Source of the DNA: Marinisporobacter sp.
GTDB taxonomy: Bacteria; Bacillota; Clostridia; Peptostreptococcales; Thermotaleaceae
Length of the DNA stretch: 33,302 nt
Direction of reading: 5' to 3'
Assembly (NCBI GenBank): GCA_025210395.1
Contig: JAOARV010000031.1
Location: forward strand, 106,646 to 139,947
The translations under genes were made by a program, and so were the position numbers. The notes below the pieces were generated by a model. It saw nothing but the letters and a program-made list of their open reading frames with translations. It had not been told where the DNA came from and searched no databases. Below, piece by piece: positions 19,499 through 26,689 of this stretch (positions are counted from its first letter, which is position 1; each line of letters opens with the position of its first letter).

Positions 19499-19912
19499 GT
19501 GTTTACATGGAAAAGTGATTATACAGTGCATATAAATGAAATAGATCAGCAACATAAAAAGCTTTTAGAAATAGGAGGAGAGCTTGTTGATTTGTTGAAG
19601 CTAAAAGACGATATTGATCAGTATGATGAGATTATAGAGATTTTAAGAGAATTAAGAGAATATACAGAGTATCATTTTGAATATGAAGAAAAACTTATGG
19701 AAAAACATGGTTATTCGGAACTCAAAATACATAAGAGACAGCATAGATCCTTTGTAAATAAAATTATTCAATTGGAGAATCAAGATATTGATGAAAGGCA
19801 GACAGGAATAAAGCTTCATATGATAGAATTCCTTGCAGATTGGATAGAAAAGCATATATTGGTCACGGATCATGGGTATGAAGATTTTCTACATGAGAAG
19901 GGTGTTTACTAA
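19499..19912 (+). CDS. Bacteriohemerythrin
   Basis: A 137-residue stand-alone hemerythrin domain with all diiron ligands in place: His19, His59, Glu63, His78, His82, His119 and Asp124. Hemerythrins bind O2 reversibly at the diiron site; in anaerobes they are thought to buffer or sense oxygen. The GTG start follows AGGAGGG. It begins 22 bases after sigB with no terminator between, and a strong one follows it, so it belongs to the sigB operon. This suggests the stress operon includes an oxygen-handling protein. The function is inferred from ligands and context. Confidence 0.9.
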   Translation: MFTWKSDYTVHINEIDQQHKKLLEIGGELVDLLKLKDDIDQYDEIIEILRELREYTEYHFEYEEKLMEKHGYSELKIHKRQHRSFVNKIIQLENQDIDERQTGIKLHMIEFLADWIEKHILVTDHGYEDFLHEKGVY

Positions 19913-19954
19913 AAAATAACTTTTATCTAAAGGGTCAGATAAAAGTTATTTTTT
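19911..19954 (+). terminator. Terminator after the hemerythrin gene
   Basis: Two 18-base arms (19911-19928 and 19937-19954) are perfectly complementary with an eight-base loop, ending in six Ts. It overlaps the stop codon and closes the sigB operon. Confidence 0.9.
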
Positions 19955-19984
19955 ACGAAAATTTACACAATTCTACGTGATTCG

Positions 19985-20013
19985 TTGACATTCGTATATA
20001 AATAATTTAAGAT
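19985..20013 (+). promoter_or_regulatory. Candidate sigma-A promoter of the receiver-CheX operon
   Basis: TTGACA (19985-19990) and TAAGAT (20008-20013) are 17 bases apart, downstream of the hemerythrin terminator. A start here would give a leader of over 200 bases containing the two hairpins at 20027-20061 and 20113-20172. Confidence 0.6.
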
Positions 20014-20026
20014 TTAATTAGGATCA

Positions 20027-20061
20027 AGAAAGTAAACGGATCATAGGAATGATTTCTTTCT
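20027..20061 (+). other. Leader hairpin 1 of the receiver-CheX operon
   Basis: GGATCAT pairs with ATGATTT (two G-T pairs) around AGGA, and the outer AGAAAG with CTTTCT, leaving TAAAC bulged. It is followed by A, not T, so it is not a rightward terminator. Confidence 0.4.
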
Positions 20062-20112
20062 AAAAAACAAATAATAAAAATCAAGTAAAGATAGTTATTT
20101 GATATGAGCATA

Positions 20113-20172
20113 AACTGGTCTACAATAAAAGATAGTTATATTTTTATGTTTATCTTATATTGTAAATCAGTT
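20113..20172 (+). other. Leader hairpin 2 of the receiver-CheX operon
   Basis: Two 22-base arms (20113-20134 and 20151-20172) are complementary with two mismatches and one G-T pair, around a 16-base AT-rich loop. The element ends 56 bases before the GTG start. AAAGATAGTTAT, half inside the left arm, also occurs directly repeated near 20095. A short T-rich stretch follows, so a weak terminator/attenuator role is possible. Confidence 0.45.
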
Positions 20173-20227
20173 TTATTTTTCATGAAAAACATTTTAAAAA
20201 ATTAAAGACTTGTTTGGAGGTGGCACT

Positions 20228-21091
20228 GTGGAAAAAATAAAAATTGTGATTGTAGATGATTCCCCTTTTTCTATAAGTATACTAAAAGATGTGTTAGAGG
20301 AAAAAGGATTTGAAGTGATAGGAGAAGCTGGTTCTTTACAAGAAACGATAGAGGTTGTACAACAAAAAAAGCCAGATTTAGTGACGATGGATATGACTAT
20401 TCCTGGAACAGATGGTTTAGAATGCACAAGAGCTATCCATAAAATAGATCAGAATATAAAAGTAGTTATTGTAAGTTCTATGAAGGATGATGAGATCGTC
20501 AAAAAAGCAAAAGAAAATAAAGTGGTAGGATATGTTCAAAAGCCAGTAGATCCAGATGAGATTACGACTGTAATAAAGCGTGCAATGGCTGGAGATGATT
20601 TGCTATTAGAGTTAAATAAAATATATTTTGATGCATTTAAAGAAAGCTTTTCTAATAATTTAAACCGAGTAGGAAAAACCATTCCTACATATAGAGAGGA
20701 TACGGAATTAAAGGATACAGAAAATTCTAGGGGGATTTCTGTAGTTATAGGTATTATAGGAAAATGCTCAGGTAGAATGATTTTTGATTTATCTAAAGAA
20801 ACTGCTAAAAAATTAGCAGAAATTGCTTTAAAAAGAGAAGTAAAGAGTATGGATGAATGCTTAGCTATGGCTGGTGAATTTGCAAATATTATTGCTGGAA
20901 ATGCTTGTTCTATATTGAATCGAAAGAATGAAGTATTTGGTTTGCGTGTAGCACCTCCTACAATCTTCCATGGAGAATCCCTTAAAATATCAAAATCTAT
21001 GTTAAAAACAAAGTATGTATTAGGGGAAACCCCTTTTGGAGAAATGTATTTGAATGTAGGATTTAAAAGAGGTGAACAAGAATGGACGTAA
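20228..21091 (+). CDS. Response regulator receiver fused to a CheX/CheC-type phosphatase domain
   Basis: A 287-residue two-domain protein. The CheY-like receiver (about 1-120) has the acidic pair Asp10-Asp11, phospho-acceptor Asp55 in VTMDMTIPG, the switch residue in VSSM (83-84), and Lys105 in VQKP. The C-terminal domain has the CheX/CheC pattern GEFANIIAGNA, where Glu and Asn form the dephosphorylation site. It thus joins a phospho-target and a CheY-P phosphatase fold in one chain. GTG at 20228 follows GGAGGTG; an earlier TTG precedes this ribosome-binding site. Its last ten bases overlap the stand-alone cheX. It probably acts in chemotaxis adaptation; which histidine kinase feeds it is not visible. 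Confidence 0.85.
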   Translation: MEKIKIVIVDDSPFSISILKDVLEEKGFEVIGEAGSLQETIEVVQQKKPDLVTMDMTIPGTDGLECTRAIHKIDQNIKVVIVSSMKDDEIVKKAKENKVVGYVQKPVDPDEITTVIKRAMAGDDLLLELNKIYFDAFKESFSNNLNRVGKTIPTYREDTELKDTENSRGISVVIGIIGKCSGRMIFDLSKETAKKLAEIALKREVKSMDECLAMAGEFANIIAGNACSILNRKNEVFGLRVAPPTIFHGESLKISKSMLKTKYVLGETPFGEMYLNVGFKRGEQEWT

Positions 21092-21540
21092 AATTAATCA
21101 ATCCATTTATTGAATCATTCCTTTCAGTAATGCCACAGATCGGTTTTAGTGATATAAAAAAAGGAAATCTTAGTTTGAAAGATAGAAATATTAAAAGTGA
21201 TGGAGTTATGATCAATCTAGGAATAGTAGGAGATATTAAGGGCAATGTGATCTATAGTATGACTATAGATCATGCAAAAGCAGTTGCTTCAAAAATGATG
21301 ATGGGAATGATGGTTGAAGAATTAGATGATATGGCACAAAGTGCTCTTTCAGAACTTTCAAATATGCTTACAGCAAATGCTAGTATTAATTTTGAGAATA
21401 TGGAAATAAATACAAATATATCTACGCCTACATTGCTGTATGGGAAAGATTTCAATGTGCAAGTAAATGCAGAAAAAGTTTTATGTATTGAAATATTAGC
21501 TGATAATATTCCAATAGAGGTGAATATTGCTTTTAATTAA
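21082..21540 (+). CDS. cheX: Chemotaxis phosphatase CheX
   Basis: A 152-residue CheX-like protein with the catalytic pattern ALSELSNMLTANA (Glu and Asn of ExxN). CheX dimers dephosphorylate CheY-P. It begins MDVKLINPFIESFLSVMPQIGF, the usual CheX N-terminus. The ATG lies inside the end of the upstream fusion gene, with AGAGGTGA in front, so the two are translationally coupled and may act on each other. A strong terminator follows. Confidence 0.9.
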   Translation: MDVKLINPFIESFLSVMPQIGFSDIKKGNLSLKDRNIKSDGVMINLGIVGDIKGNVIYSMTIDHAKAVASKMMMGMMVEELDDMAQSALSELSNMLTANASINFENMEINTNISTPTLLYGKDFNVQVNAEKVLCIEILADNIPIEVNIAFN

Positions 21541-21546
21541 TTAAAG

Positions 21547-21587
21547 ATATAAAAAAAGATAGGAGATGATCCTATCTTTTTTTATAT
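21547..21587. terminator. Bidirectional terminator between cheX and the Spo0E-like gene
   Basis: A 14-pair perfect stem (21551-21564 with 21570-21583, loop GATGA) with A- and T-runs in its arms, extended by ATAT/ATAT. It serves the convergent genes on both sides. Confidence 0.88.
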
Positions 21588-21606
21588 AAGAGTCTATAAA
21601 CAGTGA

Positions 21607-21765
21607 TTAAGATATTGTTAGCATATATTCTACAATCAATGTATCAAGTTTTTGACTACATTGGATAATTTCATTTTCTAGTAGGTCATAATTTTTTGTA
21701 TTAATTAATGTACATAATTCAACATTTACTTCTTCAATTTTGTTCTTTAGTTCATTTACTGACAT
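21607..21765 (-). CDS. Spo0E-like sporulation regulatory protein
   Basis: A 52-residue protein with the Spo0E-family motif CSQKLDTLIVEY (consensus SQELD). Family members are two-helix phosphatases that remove phosphate from Spo0A-P and so hold back sporulation. The ATG at 21765 is preceded by GGGGGAAG on the minus strand; an earlier in-frame start would lie before this ribosome-binding site. It is transcribed against the fork and alone. The family call is good given the motif and the size. Confidence 0.85.
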   Translation of the reverse strand: MSVNELKNKIEEVNVELCTLINTKNYDLLENEIIQCSQKLDTLIVEYMLTIS

Positions 21766-21829
21766 TTTTCTTCCCCCTTTTTCAAAAAATAACAAAAAAC
21801 TCAAAAAGTCTCCTGTAAAACAAGAGAAA

Positions 21830-21928
21830 ATGAAGAGTTATGTATTACCATGTAAAAAATGTAATAAAATGTTAAATCTTTCAATAAAATTATATCTGAA
21901 AATAAAGAAAAAAGCAAGAGAATTTTGA
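21830..21928 (+). CDS. Possible 32-residue CxxC micro-protein
   Basis: An ATG-initiated 32-codon ORF, beginning MKSYVLPCKKCNKMLNLS and ending in a lysine-rich helix. The CKKC pair looks like half of a zinc site. The ribosome-binding site is weak (CAAGAG). I do not recognise it; it could be chance in AT-rich DNA. Confidence 0.22.
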   Translation: MKSYVLPCKKCNKMLNLSIKLYLKIKKKAREF

Positions 21929-21958
21929 AAAAATTAAGAGATAGATAGCAACATGTAT

Positions 21959-21996
21959 ATTTAATATCATATTTTAGAATAAATATGATATTAAAT
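21959..21996. other. Perfect 16-pair AT-rich palindrome
   Basis: Arms 21959-21974 and 21981-21996 are perfectly complementary, with the loop TAGAAT. There is no adjacent T-run on either strand, so it is not a typical terminator. It lies in the middle of a divergent intergenic region, where an operator or RNA element would be plausible. Confidence 0.5.
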
Positions 21997-22120
21997 GTAA
22001 ATAAGAAGCAAAATATACAATCATCATTTGCAGGAATAAAAAATAAAAATTACAAAAAACGTATGGAAGTATTAGAGATCATAGAAAAATTTACGATATA
22101 AATTTGTTAAAATTGGTCAA

Positions 22121-22150
22121 TACTTTCTATAAATAAGGATATAGAAAGTA
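22121..22150 (+). promoter_or_regulatory. Hairpin next to the polyprenyl synthase ribosome-binding site
   Basis: TACTTTCTATA (22121-22131) pairs perfectly with TATAGAAAGTA (22140-22150) around an AATAAGGA loop. The 3' arm includes the first bases of the weak GTAGG ribosome-binding site of the gene starting at 22161, so the hairpin could limit initiation. Confidence 0.45.
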
Positions 22151-22160
22151 GGTTGAAGAT

Positions 22161-23132
22161 TTGATTAGAACAGCTGAAAGCTTAAAAATCAAAGAACTAC
22201 CAGGAATGGATTTAGTTGAGAAAAAATTATATAAGCTCTTAGAAGGGAGTCATGAAAATACGTATAATATTTGTAAAAGATTGATACATTCAGGTGGTAA
22301 GCGGATACGTCCAGCACTCATTCTTTGTGTAGGTCAATGTTTTGACAATGTTAAAGAAGAGGCTATATATGCTTCAGTAGCTTGCGAATGTATTCACATG
22401 GCATCTTTAGTTCATGATGATATTATTGATGAATCAACGAGGAGGCGAGGATTATCTACGATCAATCATGAAAAGGGCAATCATACAGCTGTATTATTAG
22501 GAGATTATTTATTTGCTAAGGCTTTTGAAATTCTATCAAAGAATAAGTTGATAAGAAGTATGGAAGTTATGGTAGATGCTATTAGTAAAATGTGTGATGG
22601 AGAAATTTTTCAAGGAGAAAATTTATTTAACCTAGATCAGACAAAGGAAGATTATTATCGTCGTATTTATCAAAAGACAGGAGTTTTAATTGCTGCATGT
22701 ACACAAGTAGGAGCTATTACAGCAGACGCCAATGAAGAACAAATAAGAGCTTTTAGGGTTTATGGAGAAAATTTAGGATATGCTTATCAAATTGTAGATG
22801 ATCTTTTAGATTTTATAGGAGATGAAAAAATATTAGGAAAGCCAGTAGGTAATGATTTAAGAGAGGGAAATATTACTTTACCTATATTAAATTTAATAAA
22901 ACATAAAGAATATAAAGAATGGATGAAGGAAAAACTTAAAAAAGGGAATATAGAAGAAAATCATAATGAAATTGTAAGATTTTTAAGAGATAGTTATGCT
23001 TTAGAGGAATCTTTTCATGAAGCCCATATATGTGTAGAAAAAGCAAAGAAAAGTTTAGAATGTATAGAGGATTCTATTTATAAAGATATGCTATTAAATA
23101 TTGCTGAAAAAGTATTGGTACGAAAAAATTAA
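22161..23132 (+). CDS. Long-chain polyprenyl diphosphate synthase
   Basis: A 323-residue trans-isoprenyl diphosphate synthase. GGKRIRP is at 45-51, the first aspartate-rich motif DDIID at 86-90, and the second DDLLD at 213-217. The residues four and five places before the first motif are small (Ser82, Ala81), which in this family favours long chains, such as heptaprenyl, over farnesyl or geranylgeranyl. It makes all-trans polyprenyl diphosphate from FPP and IPP, used for quinones or for YtpB-type terpene synthases; no quinone genes are visible, while a ytpB homologue lies 2.4 kb away. The start is TTG with a weak site and a hairpin in front. A terminator follows. Confidence 0.88.
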   Translation: MIRTAESLKIKELPGMDLVEKKLYKLLEGSHENTYNICKRLIHSGGKRIRPALILCVGQCFDNVKEEAIYASVACECIHMASLVHDDIIDESTRRRGLSTINHEKGNHTAVLLGDYLFAKAFEILSKNKLIRSMEVMVDAISKMCDGEIFQGENLFNLDQTKEDYYRRIYQKTGVLIAACTQVGAITADANEEQIRAFRVYGENLGYAYQIVDDLLDFIGDEKILGKPVGNDLREGNITLPILNLIKHKEYKEWMKEKLKKGNIEENHNEIVRFLRDSYALEESFHEAHICVEKAKKSLECIEDSIYKDMLLNIAEKVLVRKN

Positions 23133-23160
23133 TCCCCTAGACTTTATAAAGGGGATTTTT
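23131..23160 (+). terminator. Terminator after polyprenyl synthase
   Basis: AATCCCCT pairs with AGGGGATT across a short loop and ends in TTTTT, immediately after the stop codon. Confidence 0.82.
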
Positions 23161-23190
23161 AATAGGATTTAAATCAAGTTGATAGGATAA

Positions 23191-23310
23191 AAGAGATATG
23201 AGATAATAGAAAAATATGGAAAACATAGAAATAGGATTACTATATCAAAGGTTTTATATAAGGATGAAGTATGTATTGGAGTAGATTTAATAAAAGAAGA
23301 AAAGAATTGA
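23191..23310 (+). pseudogene. Possible decayed gene tail before the Trp T-box
   Basis: One frame is open for 39 codons between a TAA and a TGA and reads like protein (IIEKYGKHRNRITISKVL, then a tail with KDEVCIGVDLIKEEKN). There is no ATG, GTG or ribosome-binding site, so it is either a remnant or chance. Its stop overlaps the candidate T-box promoter. Confidence 0.2.
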
Positions 23311-23335
23311 ATACTATAATAAAAAAGTATATAAT
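23307..23335 (+). promoter_or_regulatory. Candidate sigma-A promoter of the trpS leader
   Basis: TTGAAT (23307-23312) and a perfect TATAAT (23330-23335) are 17 bases apart, about 25 bases before the first conserved T-box element. Confidence 0.72.
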
Positions 23336-23360
23336 AAAAAAAACAATATTTATCAATAAA

Positions 23361-23581
23361 GCAATGACGAAGAGTAGTACATATAAAAAAGGTTATAGCG
23401 ATTTGGGGATGGTGCAAGCCCAAAACCCATATTTATATGGAATGGACTTTGGAGTGTAGATCTGAAAGCTTAGTAGGATTTAACGGATATCCACCGTTAT
23501 GGGATGAAGAGGACATTTGTCAATTAGGGTGGTACCGCGGGGAATACTCGTCTCTATTATTTAATGGAGACGAGTTTTTTT
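23361..23581 (+). promoter_or_regulatory. T-box riboswitch, tryptophan-specific
   Basis: The leader starts with the stem I element AATGACGAAGAGTAGTA, has GGTGCAAGCC at the distal end and the specifier context GAA-TGG-ACTTTGGAG, with codon TGG at 23443-23445. Stem III (TAACGG/CCGTTA) and the T-box AGGGTGGTACCGCGG (23526-23540) follow, then the terminator (23546-23554 with 23567-23575 and a T-run). Uncharged tRNA-Trp pairs with the specifier and T-box and lets transcription continue into trpS. Confidence 0.95.
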
Positions 23582-23627
23582 GAATACAATTTTAAAAATC
23601 ATATAGAAAAAACAGGAGGAAAAATCA

Positions 23628-24632
23628 ATGGATGAGAAAAAAGTCATATTTAGTGGGGCACAGCCTTCAGGAAAACTAACCCTTGGAAATTATTTAGGAG
23701 CATTAAAAAATTGGGTAGCACTTCAAGATGAATATAATTGCTATTATTGTATTGTAGACCTACATGCCATTACTGTTCCTCAAGAGGCAAAGGATTTAAG
23801 AAAAAATACCATCGATGCATTGGCACAATATATAGCTTGTGGATTAGATCCAGAAAAGAGTACGATTTTTATTCAATCTCATGTAAGTGCTCATGTAGAA
23901 CTGAACTGGGCATTAAATTCTATTACCTATATGGGAGAACTTAATAGAATGACTCAATTTAAGGAAAAATCTAAAAAGAATGAAGCAAACTTAAATGGTG
24001 CTTTATATACTTATCCAGTATTAATGGCTGCTGATATATTATTATATCAAACAGACCTTGTACCTGTTGGAGAAGATCAAAAGCAGCATTTAGAATTGGC
24101 TAGAAATTTAGCTCAAAGATTTAATGGAAGATATAGTGATACTTTTAAAGTACCAGAACCTTATATTCCTAAGGTAGGGGCAAGAATTATGAGTCTTCAA
24201 GAACCAACAAAGAAAATGTCAAAATCTGATGAAAATGTAAATGGATTCATAGGATTAGTTGAAGATGCAGATTCTATTGTAAAAAAAGTAAAAAGAGCTG
24301 TAACAGATTCAGTAGGAATTGTAAAATACTCAGATGATCAGCCTGGAGTTAAAAATTTATTGACTATTTATTCTAAGCTTTCAGGAAAAAGTGTAGAAGA
24401 TATTGAAAAGATGTATGAAGGAAAAGGATATGGAGATTTCAAAAAAGATACAGCTGAAGTTATTGTTGAAGGATTAAGACCTATAAGAGAAAAATATGAG
24501 GATTTATTAAGCAATAAGGATTACTTAGAAAATATTTATGCTGAGGGAGCTAATAAGGCAGAAAGAGTTGCTAGAAAAACGTTAAGAAAAGTGTATAAGA
24601 AGGTTGGATTTATTCCAAGAAAATTTTTATAG
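23628..24632 (+). CDS. trpS: Tryptophanyl-tRNA synthetase
   Basis: A 334-residue class I synthetase charging tRNA-Trp. The HIGH-type motif is in PSGKLTLGNYLGA (13-25), and KKMSKSD gives the KMSKS loop. Length and motifs are those of ordinary bacterial TrpS. The ATG follows AGGAGG. It is controlled by the T-box just upstream, whose TGG specifier fits the product, and has its own terminator. Confidence 0.98.
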   Translation: MDEKKVIFSGAQPSGKLTLGNYLGALKNWVALQDEYNCYYCIVDLHAITVPQEAKDLRKNTIDALAQYIACGLDPEKSTIFIQSHVSAHVELNWALNSITYMGELNRMTQFKEKSKKNEANLNGALYTYPVLMAADILLYQTDLVPVGEDQKQHLELARNLAQRFNGRYSDTFKVPEPYIPKVGARIMSLQEPTKKMSKSDENVNGFIGLVEDADSIVKKVKRAVTDSVGIVKYSDDQPGVKNLLTIYSKLSGKSVEDIEKMYEGKGYGDFKKDTAEVIVEGLRPIREKYEDLLSNKDYLENIYAEGANKAERVARKTLRKVYKKVGFIPRKFL

Positions 24633-24635
24633 GAT

Positions 24636-24666
24636 AAAATAACAGATGGAGACATCTGTTATTTTT
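24636..24666 (+). terminator. Terminator after trpS
   Basis: A 13-pair perfect stem (24636-24648 with 24653-24665, loop GAGA) ending in a T-run. Confidence 0.9.
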
Positions 24667-24741
24667 TAAGCAATTGAAGGAATATAAAGTAATATATGGA
24701 ATTATAAAAATAGTATGATGAAAGAGAAAGGGGGAGCAGGG

Positions 24742-25500
24742 ATGGCTTATTATGATTTTGAAGGAAGAAAAATATATTTTCATATAGTTGGTAAAGGAAA
24801 ACCATTGATGATGATTCATGGAAATACAGGAGCTTCAAAAATGTTAGAAGAAGAAGCTGTATTCTATTCAAAATATTTTAAAGTAATATTAATAGATTTG
24901 ATAGGTCATGGAAAATCAGAGAGAGTAGAAAAATTTCCAACAGATTATTGGCGTTACAATGCTAAAATTATTTATAGTCTTTGTCAGCATTTAAATATTG
25001 AAAAAAGTAATATATTAGGAACCAGCGGAGGAGCTATTGTAGCATTAAATGTGGCAATAGATTTTCCAGAGATTGTAGATAAGGTGATTGCAGATAGCTT
25101 CTCAGGAGAATGTATAACAAGAGAAGAAGCTTATAAAATAAAAAAAGGTAGAAGTATTAGTAAAAATTCAGGAATCAATGTTTTTTGGGAAGCTATGCAC
25201 GGTGAAGACTGGGAAAAGGTTGTAGATGCAGATAGTCATATGTTAGTTCATTTTTCAGCAAATGTAGAAAATTATTTTTACTATAAGCTTGACCATATAA
25301 AAAGTCCTGTATTGCTTACAGGGAGTTTACAGGATGATATGATTAGAAATATTGATAAAAAAATATGTAGTGTTGCAAAAAAAATATCTAATAGTATTAC
25401 TGTATTTTCACCCTTAGGAAGACATCCTCTTATGTTGAGCAATAATAAATTTTTTAGGAGATTAGCAATACAGTTCTTAAATGATGAAATTTTCAGCTAA
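24742..25500 (+). CDS. Alpha/beta-fold hydrolase
   Basis: A 252-residue alpha/beta hydrolase. The oxyanion-hole segment HGN is at 26-28, the nucleophile elbow GTSGG at 93-97 with Ser95, a likely acid at Asp198/199 (GSLQDDM), and the catalytic His at 228 (GRHPLML). DLIGHGKSE at 52-60 is typical. The substrate is unknown; esterase or lysophospholipase-type activity is possible. ATG at 24742 has GGGGGAG upstream; the ATGATG at 24715 has none. It converges on a YtpB-family gene; in Bacillus, ytpA (also an alpha/beta hydrolase) and ytpB are neighbours, which may or may not be meaningful. Confidence 0.85.
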   Translation: MAYYDFEGRKIYFHIVGKGKPLMMIHGNTGASKMLEEEAVFYSKYFKVILIDLIGHGKSERVEKFPTDYWRYNAKIIYSLCQHLNIEKSNILGTSGGAIVALNVAIDFPEIVDKVIADSFSGECITREEAYKIKKGRSISKNSGINVFWEAMHGEDWEKVVDADSHMLVHFSANVENYFYYKLDHIKSPVLLTGSLQDDMIRNIDKKICSVAKKISNSITVFSPLGRHPLMLSNNKFFRRLAIQFLNDEIFS

Positions 25501-25508
25501 AAGAGAAA

Positions 25509-25545
25509 AATATTAGGATAGGTAATTTTATCCTATTATTTTTTT
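25509..25545. terminator. Terminator between the hydrolase and ytpB
   Basis: Arms 25509-25520 and 25529-25540 are complementary with one mismatch, followed by a T-run on the right. It overlaps the ytpB stop codon and probably works in both directions. Confidence 0.72.
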
Positions 25546-26586
25546 CTTTCTTAATAATTTGCAGGAATTATATAGTATGTTTGTTGTATAAGATGAATTT
25601 TTTAATATTTTTTTAGAAATATTTTTCTCATCTTCAAAATTTGTTTTTGGGTCAGAAAGATACATAGATAAAAGTCCCTCTATAATAGTTATATGAAATA
25701 ATGAATTTTGTAAAGGTAAAGCTTTATTGAGAGATTGTTCTAAAAAATATAGAAGTCTTTTTTCTTTTTCTTGAGGAGTTTTATAATAAGATATAAAATT
25801 TAAATCTCCTGTATTTAAATCTTCTCTTTCATCAATGAAATAATCTAGTAAAATATGAAGACTACATATATAAGGAAAATAAGCATCCAGTACTTTTCTG
25901 ACTGTATTTTCATCTAAATTTTTATCTTCACTAAGCGTACAAAGGAAAAACATTCCTAGTGTGGAACCAGAAGAAGCAGAAAATTCCCATGTAGATAGAT
26001 GTTTATATAAATCAAGATAATTCCCTGCCCAATCATCCAGTGCCTTTTCTCTTTTACTTTGTTCTATATGCTTATAGCTTTGCATTTCACTATATAGCTT
26101 TCCTAAAAATAAAAGATCCTTTTGAACAAGATGAAAACTTGGTAGTGTACTTATATAATCTTTACATGTTTTTACTAAGCTATAAAGATAGCCGCCATCA
26201 TCCTTATAAGGATAATGCTTATAATAATCATGAAAAACATCATTTGGAGTTAAACTATCTGTAATAGCATAATGAAGTTGTAAAAAGGATTTTTCATTTT
26301 CTACCCCTACCCGGTCACAGAGATTATCAAGATAATCACTAATGGTTTGAAGAGCTACAATAAAGCTAATGAGCTTTTGATCCATATCACCATAATATAA
26401 ACTGTAAATGCAACCTCCCTGAGCGTGAAAAGTTTTCTTTTGTATACTAGAGATAGCTTGATGAGATAATAACTCATCAGGGATTTTAGTAGCTTGAGTA
26501 TTCCAGTACGAGAGTTCTTTCTTTACTTGTGGGAATACTTCTTTTACAAATTTAAAAATAATCTTGGATTGGTAAATTAGTTTCAT
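25528..26586 (-). CDS. ytpB: Tetraprenyl-beta-curcumene synthase family protein (DUF2600, YtpB-like)
   Basis: A 352-residue DUF2600 protein. It has the FPQVKKELSYW start, HAQGGCIYSL, the aspartate-rich DYLDNLCDR at 84-92, and a second acidic segment YFIDEREDLNTGD, both diagnostic of this large-terpene-synthase family. B. subtilis YtpB turns all-trans tetraprenyl/heptaprenyl diphosphate into open C25-C35 terpenes. A matching long-chain prenyl synthase is encoded at 22161-23132. ATG at 26586 is chosen because GAAGGA lies nine bases upstream; an ATG at 26595 abuts it. It runs against its neighbours and the fork. Family firm; product unknown. Confidence 0.85.
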   Translation of the reverse strand: MKLIYQSKIIFKFVKEVFPQVKKELSYWNTQATKIPDELLSHQAISSIQKKTFHAQGGCIYSLYYGDMDQKLISFIVALQTISDYLDNLCDRVGVENEKSFLQLHYAITDSLTPNDVFHDYYKHYPYKDDGGYLYSLVKTCKDYISTLPSFHLVQKDLLFLGKLYSEMQSYKHIEQSKREKALDDWAGNYLDLYKHLSTWEFSASSGSTLGMFFLCTLSEDKNLDENTVRKVLDAYFPYICSLHILLDYFIDEREDLNTGDLNFISYYKTPQEKEKRLLYFLEQSLNKALPLQNSLFHITIIEGLLSMYLSDPKTNFEDEKNISKKILKNSSYTTNILYNSCKLLRKKKIIG

Positions 26587-26689
26587 AAAAATCATTCCTT
26601 CAATATAAATTTCTAATGAGTATTTTAGACAAATAAATGTGAATTCATGCTATTATAAAAATAATAGATGATTTTTAGGGGCGGATTTT

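Larger units (their letters stand above)
21766..22160. other. Intergenic region between the Spo0E-like gene and polyprenyl synthase
   Basis: This AT-rich stretch of nearly 400 bases should hold the divergent promoters. It contains a doubtful 32-codon ORF (21830-21928), a 16-pair palindrome (21959-21996) and a hairpin next to the polyprenyl synthase start (22121-22150), all listed separately. I saw nothing else convincing in it. Confidence 0.6.

Noticed and set aside
20095..20140. Direct copies of AAAGATAGTTAT as a CRISPR or iteron array
   Set aside because: Only two copies exist, without regular spacers; one is part of a hairpin arm.
23169..23423. Leftward 84-codon ORF opposite the trpS leader
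   Set aside because: It is antisense to the T-box stem I, has low-complexity hydrophobic composition and no ribosome-binding site.
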